In this document: positions 17,287 through 26,576 of the stretch, piece by piece
Numbering within the stretch: the first letter of the stretch is position 1
Layout of the letters: the number at the start of each line of letters is the position of its first letter
Source: Alphaproteobacteria bacterium
Lineage (GTDB): Bacteria; Pseudomonadota; Alphaproteobacteria; Micropepsales; Micropepsaceae
Assembly: GCA_020852655.1 (NCBI GenBank)
Contig: JADZAI010000010.1
Coordinates: forward strand, 1-64,000
Length of the DNA stretch: 64,000 bases
Direction: 5' to 3'
Translations under genes and position numbers: made by a program
Notes under the pieces: model-generated
The model's input: the letters and a program-made list of their open reading frames with translations, nothing else
What the model was told of the DNA's origin: nothing
Databases searched by the model: none

Positions 17287-18597
17287 TCAATAGCGGTAGG
17301 ATACGGCGGCCCAGAAGACCTCCTTGTCCTCGGCGGCGGGCGTCCATCCGCCGGCCGCAGTGGCGTGGCCCGCGCCATCGTAGCTCGCATACTTCAAGAG
17401 CGCCGAAACATGTTCGTCGATGGCGACGTCGATCTGGCCATCGAACTCCTCGCCGAGCGCCACATCGGTCCGCTGGGTGCGGAAGTCGTACAGCGCGAGC
17501 GTCAGCCCAATATTCTTCAGCCCGAAGACGCCGGGCACGCTGTAGGTGAGCTTCGCATATGTACTGTCGAGGCCGTTGGCAGGCGTCGTCAGGAACATCT
17601 CGGCCCAGCCGTTGAACGCATGGAGCGTACCCAGCGGCGTGGAGAATCCGGCCAGCCCGTCGCCATCCATGGACTGGTAGCCCACCAGCCCCGACACGCC
17701 CTTCCAGGTGACGCCGCCTTCGACAAGCCAGTAGTCGAGATTCAGATCCAGAGGATTGTCGGCGTAATCCCGTTGGTGCGCGAACTCGCCGTTGAAGAGA
17801 AGGAACGTCTCCGAACCCACGGCGAACTTGCCCTCTGCGCGGATGCCGAATGTCGCCGTGGACAAGCGGGACGCCGCGAGGGGCGACGGACCTTTCTGCT
17901 CCAGGTCAAGCAAGAGAGCGTAGGCGTCGAACTTCAGTTCCGGCGTGGCGGCATAAGACGCATGGAGAACGTGGCTGTTGCTGTCGAAGGCCCCGACCGA
18001 GCCGGTCGCGGGAACGGGATCGCCGTCGCCGAAAACGCGGTTCACACGATCGATATAGGAATAGGTCAGCGTCAGCCCCGTCAGTGACGTATTCACGATC
18101 GTGAACGCATCGAAGGTCTGCTCGTGCTGGCGCCAGCCCGCATTGCCGATGAAGCGCTGATTGCCGATCAGGAGCCTCTGTCGTCCCAGCGTGAACTTGG
18201 TGTCGAACGGCGCCGCATAGGAGATCTGGAGGCGATTCAGCCGCGTCTGTTCCGGGTCGGCCACGACAGGCCGGTCGAGCCGCCCGTTGCGCGTGCTGTT
18301 GTATCGCTCATCGCCCAGCGACCAGATCTGATCGAGTTCCGCCAACGCGCTGAAGCCGTGCCAGACGGCGGTTTCGTAGCCGAGGCGTACCCGAAGCGTA
18401 AATGCGTCTGCGCTTCGGCCTGCGCAGGCGATGCAGTTGTCGTCGCTGACGTTCTCGTAGCGGAGACGCGCTTCTGCGATGACTTTCCCCTCTGCGGGGG
18501 GCTTGTCCGGTGCCGGCGCCGCTGCCGCGGTGCCGGCCAGGCACATCATCGCAGCGATCGCGCTCCGCGACGTCAAATCGGAAAAGAACCAGACCAT
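17287..18597 (-). CDS. Outer-membrane beta-barrel protein, alginate-export/porin-like
   Basis: A 436-residue exported barrel. The start is set at MVWFFSDLTSRSAIAAMMCLAGTAAAA, a clear signal peptide, because the frame further upstream overlaps the isomerase gene. The mature protein opens with VIAEARLRYENVSDDNCIACAGRSADAFTLRVRLGYETA, like the alginate-export family, contains GRQRLLIGNQRFIGNAGWRQHEQTFDAF, alternates polar and hydrophobic residues, and ends in an aromatic (SYRY) as outer-membrane proteins do. It starts 4 bases after the parvulin stop and so ends the nar operon. A role as nitrate/nitrite or solute porin under anaerobic conditions is an inference from position. It is convergent with ftsK. 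Confidence 0.8.
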   Translation of the reverse strand: MVWFFSDLTSRSAIAAMMCLAGTAAAAPAPDKPPAEGKVIAEARLRYENVSDDNCIACAGRSADAFTLRVRLGYETAVWHGFSALAELDQIWSLGDERYNSTRNGRLDRPVVADPEQTRLNRLQISYAAPFDTKFTLGRQRLLIGNQRFIGNAGWRQHEQTFDAFTIVNTSLTGLTLTYSYIDRVNRVFGDGDPVPATGSVGAFDSNSHVLHASYAATPELKFDAYALLLDLEQKGPSPLAASRLSTATFGIRAEGKFAVGSETFLLFNGEFAHQRDYADNPLDLNLDYWLVEGGVTWKGVSGLVGYQSMDGDGLAGFSTPLGTLHAFNGWAEMFLTTPANGLDSTYAKLTYSVPGVFGLKNIGLTLALYDFRTQRTDVALGEEFDGQIDVAIDEHVSALLKYASYDGAGHATAAGGWTPAAEDKEVFWAAVSYRY

Positions 18598-18601
18598 CGG
18601 C

Positions 18602-19723
18602 TCACCCTGTAGCCCTGCGAGGAAAGATCGTCGTGACCTTGCGAACGGCCGGCGAGGCTCGCCGCAGGATCGCGCCGAGCGCGGCAACCGCCGGGTCTGG
18701 CGTGTCGCGCGTCGCCGACAGAACCTGTGTCCAGTGCTCATCGGTGGCGCTGTCCACGAACTGCGCCGTCGCCTGTCGTACAAAATTCTCTGTTTCCAGC
18801 CCCGCTGCATGCGCTTCGGAGCGGATGCGCCGGGCGAGGTCGGCATCGACCTCATCGAGCCATGGCAGCAGGCGTGCCGATGCGTCGGCGTCGCCGAGAA
18901 ACTCTCCGAGGCACACGGGCTCTCCAGCCAGATGACCGGCCTCGTTCAATTCGATCGAAATCCGTCTCGACCTGGCTTCCTCTGACAATTGCACGAGGTA
19001 GCGCGCGGCAGCATGCGCGCGCCCGCGCTCCTCCAGATGGGCCCGAATGCTGCCCGACACCGACTCGAACGGAACGGGCACTCCATCGATGCGCCGCACA
19101 AGCTTGAGAACATGCCATCCGAAGCGCGTCCTGACGGGCGCCGCTGCAATTTCGCCGGGCGCTAGACGTGCCAGTACCGCTTCGAGTTCCGGCGCCAGAT
19201 CGCCCGCTACAAGCTGGCCCAGCGAACCGCCAACCGCCCCGGACGGGCATGTGGAATGCACCCGGGCAAGGGCGGCAAACTGGTCCGGCTGCTTCGCCAG
19301 AACGGCAACAAGGCGTTCGGCGGCAGCTTCCGCATCCGTCTCGCCGGCTGCATCCGGCGATCGGGGTTCGACGAGGATATGCGCGGCCTCGTACAGCATC
19401 GGGCCGCGGAAGCGATCTCTGTGCGCCTCATAGAATTGCCGGCAGTCTGCTTCGCTCGGTACGGCGATCGAAAGCTCTGCGTCGAAGAGCGCCTGTATGA
19501 GAGCGGCTTCGTCGGTCTGAGGTCTCCCGGCCGCATCCGGTTGCGGCGTGCCGGCGAGTCCCAGTTCGGAAGCCTTGTGCAGGAGCAGCGCCTTGGCCGC
19601 CAGCGCATGACCCGCGGCTTCCCGCGCCGCTGCCATGGAGGGGCTCGGATGATTCTGAGCCTCCTCGGCGAGCAGAGCTTCCGGTATCCTTACACCGTGA
19701 AATACGCCGCCTCGCCAGGTCAT
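18602..19723 (-). CDS. Parvulin-type peptidyl-prolyl isomerase of the nar operon
   Basis: The start is the ATG at 19723, which overlaps the narI stop as ATGA, giving 373 residues; the longer upstream frame is shadow of narI. The parvulin domain lies around 115-220 with YEAAHILVEPRS, FAALARVHSTCPSG, GGSLGQLVAGDLAPELEAVL and FGWHVLKLVRR. The N-terminal half is helical (HALAAKALLLHKASELGL), as in NifM/SurA-like proteins. No signal peptide is seen, so it probably acts in the cytoplasm, perhaps in folding or insertion of nitrate reductase. A PpiC-type gene after narI is also known from Pseudomonas aeruginosa, so the linkage is a family trait. Confidence 0.87.
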   Translation of the reverse strand: MTWRGGVFHGVRIPEALLAEEAQNHPSPSMAAAREAAGHALAAKALLLHKASELGLAGTPQPDAAGRPQTDEAALIQALFDAELSIAVPSEADCRQFYEAHRDRFRGPMLYEAAHILVEPRSPDAAGETDAEAAAERLVAVLAKQPDQFAALARVHSTCPSGAVGGSLGQLVAGDLAPELEAVLARLAPGEIAAAPVRTRFGWHVLKLVRRIDGVPVPFESVSGSIRAHLEERGRAHAAARYLVQLSEEARSRRISIELNEAGHLAGEPVCLGEFLGDADASARLLPWLDEVDADLARRIRSEAHAAGLETENFVRQATAQFVDSATDEHWTQVLSATRDTPDPAVAALGAILRRASPAVRKVTTIFPRRATG

Positions 19724-20460
19724 TTGGCGATCTGCGTCGTAGCGCGGGCGTGAACGGCAGGGCCGGAGGGCGCGCGCAGCGCCCGGCGTGTACGGACGAC
19801 CTGCCAACCTCTGCGACCGAGATACCAGACCGGAGCGGAAAGCATGTGAACCAGCCGGGTGAACGGAAAGAGCAGGAGAATGGTCATGCCCAGCACGAGA
19901 TGCGCCTTGAAGATGGGATGCGCGTCCGCGACATGGCCGGCGGCACCAGGCTGAAGGGTGAAGATGCCCTGCGCCCAGCTCATGAACTTGACCATCTCGT
20001 GGCCGTCGAGATGCGCGGCGGACAGTGGAATCGTCGCAAGGCCGAGAAGAAGCTGCATGGTCAGCAGGATCAGGATCGCTATGTCGGAAAAGCTCGACGT
20101 CTTCCGTATCCGGGCATCGAACAACCGGCGGTGCAGGAGCAGAACACAGCCTGCCAGGCACATCAGGCCGGCGACGCCGCCCGCCGCCATCGCCAGTATC
20201 TGCTTGGCGCCGTGCGTCACCCCGATCGCGTCGAACACCGCCAGAGGCGTCAGCAGGCCGACAAAGTGACCGGCGAAGATGACGAGCACCCCGAGGTGAA
20301 AGAGAACCGATCCCGCCATGAGCTGCTTGCGGCGAAGAAGCTGCGATGAGCCGGACCGCCAGGTGTATTGCTCGCGGTCGAAACGGATCACGCTGCCGAG
20401 TGCGAGAACCGTCAGGGCGATATAGGGATAGACGCCGAAGAGGATCTGGTTGAGGTCCAT
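19720..20460 (-). CDS. narI: Respiratory nitrate reductase gamma subunit (cytochrome b)
   Basis: The 246-residue membrane subunit oxidises quinol and passes electrons through two b hemes to NarH. The start MDLNQILFGVYPYIALTVLALG at 20460 opens with the first helix. About five hydrophobic helices are present, with candidate heme ligands in LFHLGVLVIFAGHFVG and in FKAHLVLGMTILLLFPFTRLVHMLSAP. The C-terminal YLGRRGWQVVRTRR is typical of NarI. It is 13 bp downstream of narJ and overlaps the next gene by 4 bases. The protein should sit in the inner membrane with NarGH on the cytoplasmic face. Confidence 0.95.
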   Translation of the reverse strand: MDLNQILFGVYPYIALTVLALGSVIRFDREQYTWRSGSSQLLRRKQLMAGSVLFHLGVLVIFAGHFVGLLTPLAVFDAIGVTHGAKQILAMAAGGVAGLMCLAGCVLLLHRRLFDARIRKTSSFSDIAILILLTMQLLLGLATIPLSAAHLDGHEMVKFMSWAQGIFTLQPGAAGHVADAHPIFKAHLVLGMTILLLFPFTRLVHMLSAPVWYLGRRGWQVVRTRRALRAPSGPAVHARATTQIAK

Positions 20461-20473
20461 GTGACGATGCTCC

Positions 20474-21181
20474 TCAGGCCGCGGCCGACGCGCGGGGCGA
20501 TCTGCCCAAGCGTGACGTGTTCGTCTTCGTGTCCTGTGTGCCGGCGCCTGGGCACTGGGCGTCCGCAGGGCCGAACGTGACGGCGCTTTCAGCCCATATC
20601 CGGTCCAGCGCCTTGAGGTCCGACGGGTCGTCGGCCGCTTCCTCCAGAAGCGCCTTGAGCGCCTTCTCGTCGGGCGCATCGTCGGCAAGCGCAACAAGAG
20701 CTTCGAACAGCGCCGCATAGGGGCTGTCGTTTCGCTTCAGGCGGTCGGCCAGCGCGGCGAGGACATAGGACGCTTCGGCGAGCAGCGATGCCGCGTCGGC
20801 GGCGGGAAGGATGGAGAGAAACTCCAGGAACACCGGAAGATGGTCGGGCAGTTCGTTGGCCGTCAGGTCAAGGCCCCTGCTCCGATACAGCTCCAGCAGC
20901 GCGGCCATCGCCTGGCCCCGGTCGCGACTCTCGCCATGAACGTGTTCGTACAGATTGAGCGAGAGCGATCGGGTTCTGTCGAACAGCGCCACATACCGCT
21001 CCTGAAGGTCCATGAGGTCGCCGGAGCCGAGATAATCGGCGAGCGCGCCAATGGCGCGCAGCAATGCCTGCGGCACCAGCGCTTCGGCCGCGACCGCCGC
21101 GGCGGCGTCCGGCGCCAGTTGCTGCACGTCGCGATCGGGGTACCGCAGCAGGACCGCCAACGCCTTGTAGGTGAGCGCCAT
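20474..21181 (-). CDS. narJ: Nitrate reductase molybdenum cofactor assembly chaperone
   Basis: The 235-residue chaperone of the TorD/NarJ family binds apo-NarG and gates cofactor insertion. Family features seen: ALAVLLRYPDRDVQ at the N-terminus, LMDLQERYVALFDRTRSLSLNLYEHVHGESRDRGQAM in the middle and NELPDHLPVFLEFLS. The start ATG at 21181 lies 2 bases after the narH stop (coupled). The C-terminal 40 residues are poorly conserved and polar, as in homologues. Soluble, cytoplasmic. Confidence 0.93.
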   Translation of the reverse strand: MALTYKALAVLLRYPDRDVQQLAPDAAAAVAAEALVPQALLRAIGALADYLGSGDLMDLQERYVALFDRTRSLSLNLYEHVHGESRDRGQAMAALLELYRSRGLDLTANELPDHLPVFLEFLSILPAADAASLLAEASYVLAALADRLKRNDSPYAALFEALVALADDAPDEKALKALLEEAADDPSDLKALDRIWAESAVTFGPADAQCPGAGTQDTKTNTSRLGRSPRASAAA

Positions 21182-21183
21182 CC

Positions 21184-22707
21184 TCAGAGCTCCATCACCT
21201 TGACGGCCCGCGAACGCTTCTTCGGGCCGAACAGGCCAATCTCGGTACTGCCCCCGGAGCAGCCATTGCCGAAGGTGAAGCCGCACGCCCCCTTCAGATC
21301 CTGGACGTCCTCGCTCGTCTCGCGGCGAACGGTGGGAATGACGAAGCGGTCCTCGTAGTTGGCTATGGCCATGTAGCGGTACATGTCGTCCAGCGCGGCC
21401 GGCGTGAGGCCGACGCTCCTGGCCAGCGGCTCGTCGATGCGGTCCTCTACGACCTTAGCCCGCATGTAGCTGCGCAGCGCGATCATGCGCTCGAGCGCGG
21501 TGACGACCGGCGCCTCATCGCCGGCTGTCAGCATGTTGGCAAGATACCGCACTGGGATGCGAAGCGAGCGGACGTCCGGCATTCCCGCGTTCGTTGCCAG
21601 CGCGTCGGAAGCGGCTGCCGACTGGATCGGCGACAAGGGCGGTACGTACCAGACCATCGGTAGCGTCCGGTACTCAGGATGCAGGGGGAACGCGACCTTC
21701 CATTCCATCGCCATCTTGTAGACGGGGCTCCGGCGGGCCGCTTCAAGCCAGGGCTCGGGTATTCCGTCAGCCCTCGCCTGTGCAATCACCTTGGGGTCGT
21801 GCGGATCGAGGAAGAGATCGAGCTGGGCCTGATAGAGATCCTTCTCGGCCGGCGCGGCAGCAGCGGCGCCGATTGCGTCTGCGTCGTAAAGCAGAACGCC
21901 GAGATACCGGATGCGCCCGACACAGGTTTCCGAGCACACAGTCGGCTGGCCCGCTTCGACGCGCGGGAAGCAGAATGTGCACTTCTCAGACTTCCCGGAG
22001 GACCAGTTGTAGTAGATTTTCTTGTAGGGGCATGCCGAGACGCACATCCGCCAACCGCGGCACTTGTCCTGGTCGATCAGGACGATCCCGTCCTCTTCTC
22101 TCTTGTAGATCGCGCCCGAAGGACATGCGGCGACACAGGTCGGGTTGAGGCAGTGCTCGCACAGCCTCGGGAGATACATCATGAAGGTGTTTTCGTACTC
22201 GCCGTAGATCGCGGCTTCGACGCCTTCGAAATTGTAGTCGGCCGAGCGCTTGGAGAATTCCCCGCCGAGAATTTCTTCCCAGTTCGGTCCGCGCTCGATC
22301 TTCTCCATGCGTTCGCCGGTGATCTTCGAACGCGGCCGCGCGGTGGGAAATGCCTTCACCTCGGGCGAGGTCTGGAGCGTCGCGTAGTCGAAATCGAACG
22401 GTTCATAGTAGTCGTCGATTTCGGGCAGATCCGGATTGGCGAAGATCTTCGAAAGGATGCGCCACTTGGCGCCCATGCGCGGCTCGATCTGGCCGTTGGC
22501 CTTGCGCCGCCAGCCGCCGTTCCAGCGCTTCTGGCTCTCCCAGTCGCGGGGGTACCCCGTGCCGGGCTTCGTCTCGACGTTGTTGAACCACGCATACTCG
22601 ACACCCTCACGCGTCGTCCAAACATTCTTGCAGGTCACCGAACAGGTGTGGCAGCCGATGCACTTGTCGAGGTTCAGGACCATGCCGACCTGGGCGCGGA
22701 TCTTCAT
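21184..22707 (-). CDS. narH: Respiratory nitrate reductase beta subunit (iron-sulfur)
   Basis: The 507-residue electron-transfer subunit starts MKIRAQVGMVLNLDKCIGCHTCSVTC; the ATG shares its A with the narG TGA (TGATG). Four cysteine groups are visible: CIGCHTCSVTC, CEHCLNPTCVAAC, CRGWRMCVSAC (a Trp replaces one Cys, the hallmark of the [3Fe-4S] centre) and CTFCFP...CSETC. This matches three [4Fe-4S] and one [3Fe-4S] clusters bridging NarI hemes to NarG. Length is close to the usual 510. The C-terminal CGFTFGNGCSGGS is also seen in homologues. Confidence 0.97.
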   Translation of the reverse strand: MKIRAQVGMVLNLDKCIGCHTCSVTCKNVWTTREGVEYAWFNNVETKPGTGYPRDWESQKRWNGGWRRKANGQIEPRMGAKWRILSKIFANPDLPEIDDYYEPFDFDYATLQTSPEVKAFPTARPRSKITGERMEKIERGPNWEEILGGEFSKRSADYNFEGVEAAIYGEYENTFMMYLPRLCEHCLNPTCVAACPSGAIYKREEDGIVLIDQDKCRGWRMCVSACPYKKIYYNWSSGKSEKCTFCFPRVEAGQPTVCSETCVGRIRYLGVLLYDADAIGAAAAAPAEKDLYQAQLDLFLDPHDPKVIAQARADGIPEPWLEAARRSPVYKMAMEWKVAFPLHPEYRTLPMVWYVPPLSPIQSAAASDALATNAGMPDVRSLRIPVRYLANMLTAGDEAPVVTALERMIALRSYMRAKVVEDRIDEPLARSVGLTPAALDDMYRYMAIANYEDRFVIPTVRRETSEDVQDLKGACGFTFGNGCSGGSTEIGLFGPKKRSRAVKVMEL

Positions 22708-25700
22708 CAGGCGACCTCCCTGCTGGTCTTCGCGCCTTCGAGCCAATCGACCGACTTCATCTTCCGTACTATGACGAACTCGTCTCGGTTCGAGCCGACC
22801 GTGCCGTAATAGTTGAAGCCGTAGGCGAACTGTGCGTACCCGCCGATCATGTGCGTCGGCTTCAGCACTGCACGCGTGCACGAGTTGTGGATGCCGCCGC
22901 GTTGACCGGTGATCTCGGAGCCCGGCGTATTCACGATCTTCTCCTGTGCGTGGTACATGAAGGTCGTTCCCTCGCGGATGCGCTGCGAGACCACCGCGCG
23001 CGCGGTGAGCGCGCCGTTGGCGTTGAAGACCTCGATCCAGTCATTGTCGGTGATGCCGGCCTTGCGGGCATCGATCTCCGAGATCCAGACGACCGGCCCA
23101 CCGCGATTGAGGGTCAGCATGAGAAGGTTGTCGGAATAGGTCGAGTGAATGCCCCACTTCTGGTGCGGGGTGATGAAGTTGAGGACGATCTCGGTCTCGC
23201 CGTTGGGCTTCTTGCCCTTGACGTGGGTCGTCTTCAGATCGACCGGCGGACGATAGACGCACAGCGCCTCGCCGAAGACCCGCATCCACAAATGATCGAG
23301 ATAGAGCTGCTGGCGCCCTGTCAGCGTGCGCCAGGGTATCAACTCATGGACGTTCGTGTAGCCCGCATTGTAGCAGACGTGTTCGCTCTCGATGCCGGAC
23401 CAGATCGGCGAGGTGATGATCTTGCGCGGCTGTGCCACGAGGTCGTTGAACCGGATCTTCTCGTCTTCCTTCGGCTTGGCCAGATGGGCATGTTCGCGGC
23501 CGGTTTGCTTCTCGAGCGCGTGCCACGCCTTGACCGCGACCTCGCCGTTCGTTTCCGGCGCGAGCATCAGCACAGCTTCGCACGCGTGGATGTCCGTCTC
23601 GATCTTCGCGAGCCCTTTCGTGGGCCCGTCGCCGACCTGTCCGTTCAGGGCCTTCAGCAGGTCCACCTCATGGCCGGTGGCCCAGCCGATGCCCTTGCCG
23701 CCGTTGCCCGCCGTGGCCAGCAGCGGACCGAGCGACGTGAAGCGCTGGAACGTGCCGGGATAGTCGCGCTCGACGACGGTGATCTGGGGCATCGTCTTGC
23801 CCGGGATCGCTTCGCACTCGCCCGCCGACCAGTCGCGCACATCCAGCGCCTGGGCGAGTTCCCCGGCGCTGTCGTGCATGATGGGGGTCAGCACCACGTC
23901 TTTTTCGACGCCGAGAACCTCGGGACAGACAGAGGAGAACGTCTTGGCGATCGACTTGAATATCTCCCAGTCGGAACGCGCCTCCCAAGCGGGGTCCACG
24001 GCCGCTCCAAGCGGGTGGATGAAGGGATGCATGTCGGACGTGTTGAGATCGTTCTTCTCGTACCAGGTGGCCGTCGGCAGAACGATGTCGGAGTAGACCG
24101 CGGTGGTCGACATGCGGAAGTCGAGCGTCACGAGCAGGTCGAGCTTGCCCTCGGGCGCATTGTCCCGCCATGCGACGTCGTTCGGCTTTCTGCCTCCGGT
24201 CTCGCCGAGGTCCTTGCCCTGGACGCCATGAGCGGCGCCGAGCAAATGCTTCAGGAAATACTCGTGCCCTTTGCCCGAAGAGCCGAGGAGGTTGGAGCGC
24301 CAGACGAACATGTTGCGGGGCCAGTTCCGCGGATCGTCCGGGTCCATGCACGACATCTTAAGGGAGCCGCTCTTCAGCTGCTCGAGCGCGTGAGTCTTCG
24401 GGTCCAGCCCCGCTGCCGCCGCCGACTTCGCAACCTCGAGCGGATTGGTGGCCAGCGCCGGCGCCGACGGCAGCCAGCCCATCCGTTCGGCCTTCGCGTT
24501 GAAGTCGATGAGAGCGCCCGTCCAATCCCCGGCAGGCGCCGTCGGCGAGACGATTTCGTCAGACGATAGGGTCTCATAGCGCCACTGATCGGTGTGCGCG
24601 TAGAAGAAGGACGTGGAGTTCTGCTGGCGGGGCGGACGGATCCAGTCCGTTGCAAAGGCGAGCGGCGCCCAGCCGGATTGCGGCCTCAGCTTCTCCTGTC
24701 CGACATAGTGCGACCAGCCGCCTCCGGACTGGCCCACGCAACCGCACATCACCAGCATGTTGATGGCGGCGCGGTAATTCATGTCCATATGGAACCAGTG
24801 GTTCATCGCCGCGCCGATGATGATCATCGACTTGCCGCCGGTCCGTTCCGCGTTGTCGGCGAAGCCGCGCGCGACCGCGATGATCTGCTCGCGCGGAACC
24901 GAGGTGATCGCCTCGGCCCAGGCAGGCGAGTAGGGTTGGTTGTCGTCGTAGCCCGACGGCATGGAATCGCCGCCGAAGCCTTGATCGACGCCGTAATTGG
25001 CCAGGAACAGGTCGTAGACGCAGGCGACGAGAGCATCGCCCTCGCGCAGCCGGACACGCTTTACCGGAACGTTGCGCACGAGCACGGCGGGATGCGCCGT
25101 CGCCGCGAATCCGTTGCTCGCCGAGCCTCCGAAATACGGAAACCGCACGCCGGCGACGTCATCGTGCACGTCCTTGAGGCCGAGCCGAAGGTGCACTTCG
25201 CGGCCGGACGCGTCCTTCTCCTCGAGATTCCACTTTCCGTCCTCGCCCCAGCGGAAGCCGATCGATCCGTTGGGGACGACGATCGCGCCGGAATGCTCGT
25301 CTACGGCGACGGCCTTCCAGTCCGGATTGTTGGTCTCGCCCAGGGACTCGTCGAAATCCGAAGCCCGCAACAGCCGCTCTGGCACGTAGGCGCCGTCCTG
25401 CTCGACCAGGCGGACCAGCATCGGGAGATCGCTGTACTTGCGCAGATAGTCGCGGAAATAGGGAACCTGCCTCTGAACGTGGAATTCGTTGAGGATGACG
25501 TGCCCCATGGCGAGACCCAGCGCCGCGTCGGTTCCCTGCTTCACCGACAGCCAAAGGTCAGCGAATTTGGATGCCTCCGAATAGTCGGGGCAGATCACGA
25601 CGGACTTGGCGCCGCGATAGCGCGCCTCGGTGTAGAAATGGGCATCCGGCGTGCGCGTCTGCGGGACGTTCGAGCCCCACAGGATCAGGAAGCCGGAATT

Positions 25701-26432
25701 GAACCAGTCGGCACTTTCCGCGACATCGGTCTGCTCGCCCCAGGTCTGCGGAGATGCGGGCGGAAGGTCGCAATACCAGTCGTAGAACGAGCCGCACACG
25801 CCGCCGATGAGTTGGAGATACCGCGCTCCGGCCGCGTAGGACAGCATCGACATGGCGGGAATCGGAGAGAAGCCGAAAATGCGATCCGGCCCCCATGTCT
25901 TGATCGTATGGGCATTCGCGGCCGCGATGATCTCCGTGACCTCATCCCAGGTAGCGCGCACGAAGCCGCCTGAGCCGCGCACGGAAGTGTATGACGCGCG
26001 CTTCTCGGCATTGGCCTGGATCGCGGCCCACGCGGCCACCGGCGCCTTCGTCGCGCGCGCCTCTCGCCACAGCTTGAGAAGGCGTGAACGAATGAGCGGG
26101 TATTTCACCCGATTGGCCGAATACAGATACCAGGAATAGCTCGCCCCGCGCGCGCAGCCGCGCGGCTCGTGGTTGGGCAAGTCAGGACGCGTCCTGGGAT
26201 AGTCGGTCTGCTGCGTTTCCCAGGTGACGATCCCGCCCTTGACGTAAATCTTCCACGAGCAGGACCCGGTGCAGTTCACACCGTGCGTCGAGCGGACGAT
26301 TTTGTCGTGCTGCCACCGGTTCCGATAGGCTTGTTCCCATGACCGGTCCGCATCATTCACGAACCCATGGCCATCCGAGAAGCTCTCCTTCCTCCGTCTG
26401 AAGAAGGTGAGACGGTCGAGTGTGTGACTCAT
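22707..26432 (-). CDS. narG: Respiratory nitrate reductase alpha subunit (molybdopterin)
   Basis: The 1241-residue catalytic subunit reduces nitrate to nitrite on the cytoplasmic side of the membrane. The FS0 cluster ligands are in HGVNCTGSCSW with a further Cys in PRGCARG. The molybdenum-ligating Asp lies in the TWGEQTDVAESADW segment. Other landmarks: GVCGSFYDWYCDLPPASPQ, NHWFHMDMNYRAAINM, LPTATWYEKNDLNTSDMHPFIHP and the C-terminal YAQFAYGFNYYGTVGSNRDEF. There is no Tat-type twin Arg at the start, consistent with the inward-facing NarG class. First gene of narGHJI-ppi-porin, divergent from the Crp/Fnr regulator across 144 bp. Confidence 0.98.
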   Translation of the reverse strand: MSHTLDRLTFFRRRKESFSDGHGFVNDADRSWEQAYRNRWQHDKIVRSTHGVNCTGSCSWKIYVKGGIVTWETQQTDYPRTRPDLPNHEPRGCARGASYSWYLYSANRVKYPLIRSRLLKLWREARATKAPVAAWAAIQANAEKRASYTSVRGSGGFVRATWDEVTEIIAAANAHTIKTWGPDRIFGFSPIPAMSMLSYAAGARYLQLIGGVCGSFYDWYCDLPPASPQTWGEQTDVAESADWFNSGFLILWGSNVPQTRTPDAHFYTEARYRGAKSVVICPDYSEASKFADLWLSVKQGTDAALGLAMGHVILNEFHVQRQVPYFRDYLRKYSDLPMLVRLVEQDGAYVPERLLRASDFDESLGETNNPDWKAVAVDEHSGAIVVPNGSIGFRWGEDGKWNLEEKDASGREVHLRLGLKDVHDDVAGVRFPYFGGSASNGFAATAHPAVLVRNVPVKRVRLREGDALVACVYDLFLANYGVDQGFGGDSMPSGYDDNQPYSPAWAEAITSVPREQIIAVARGFADNAERTGGKSMIIIGAAMNHWFHMDMNYRAAINMLVMCGCVGQSGGGWSHYVGQEKLRPQSGWAPLAFATDWIRPPRQQNSTSFFYAHTDQWRYETLSSDEIVSPTAPAGDWTGALIDFNAKAERMGWLPSAPALATNPLEVAKSAAAAGLDPKTHALEQLKSGSLKMSCMDPDDPRNWPRNMFVWRSNLLGSSGKGHEYFLKHLLGAAHGVQGKDLGETGGRKPNDVAWRDNAPEGKLDLLVTLDFRMSTTAVYSDIVLPTATWYEKNDLNTSDMHPFIHPLGAAVDPAWEARSDWEIFKSIAKTFSSVCPEVLGVEKDVVLTPIMHDSAGELAQALDVRDWSAGECEAIPGKTMPQITVVERDYPGTFQRFTSLGPLLATAGNGGKGIGWATGHEVDLLKALNGQVGDGPTKGLAKIETDIHACEAVLMLAPETNGEVAVKAWHALEKQTGREHAHLAKPKEDEKIRFNDLVAQPRKIITSPIWSGIESEHVCYNAGYTNVHELIPWRTLTGRQQLYLDHLWMRVFGEALCVYRPPVDLKTTHVKGKKPNGETEIVLNFITPHQKWGIHSTYSDNLLMLTLNRGGPVVWISEIDARKAGITDNDWIEVFNANGALTARAVVSQRIREGTTFMYHAQEKIVNTPGSEITGQRGGIHNSCTRAVLKPTHMIGGYAQFAYGFNYYGTVGSNRDEFVIVRKMKSVDWLEGAKTSREVA

Positions 26433-26492
26433 CCGGCGGTCCTGTCGCTGGTCGGGCGACGGCCACCATGGGCAATCCCCGCTCAGGACTCA

Positions 26493-26506
26493 TTGATTTG
26501 CGTCAA
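26493..26506. promoter_or_regulatory. FNR/Dnr-type box between narG and its regulator
   Basis: TTGATTTGCGTCAA matches TTGAT-N4-ATCAA at nine of ten conserved positions. Its centre (26499.5) is 32 bp before the centre of a TATAAC -10 (26529-26534) on the + strand, the class II spacing (-41.5) for the regulator gene. On the - strand the same geometry puts the narG start site near 26458, 26 bases before its ATG. One site may therefore drive both divergent units. Confidence 0.75.
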
Positions 26507-26536
26507 CGGACAGGGAGGAAGAGTCGTCTATAACCG

Positions 26537-26552
26537 CGTGACTTTTGTCACG
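26537..26552. promoter_or_regulatory. Perfect palindrome over the regulator start site
   Basis: CGTGAC-TTTT-GTCACG is a perfect 6-4-6 inverted repeat covering the predicted +1 (about 26541) of the regulator gene. Its TGAC/GTCA halves resemble a Crp/Fnr half-site with the same N4 spacing, so it may be an autorepression site. Confidence 0.55.
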
Positions 26553-26576
26553 CCTCCCCAGAGAGGCATCGAGGAT

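Noticed and set aside
19724-20161. Upstream extension of the parvulin gene
   Set aside because: It lies in narI in another frame; the ATGA overlap at 19720-19723 gives a better start.
24594-25973. A long open frame opposite narG
   Set aside because: Antisense to a certain gene, with shadow-type composition.
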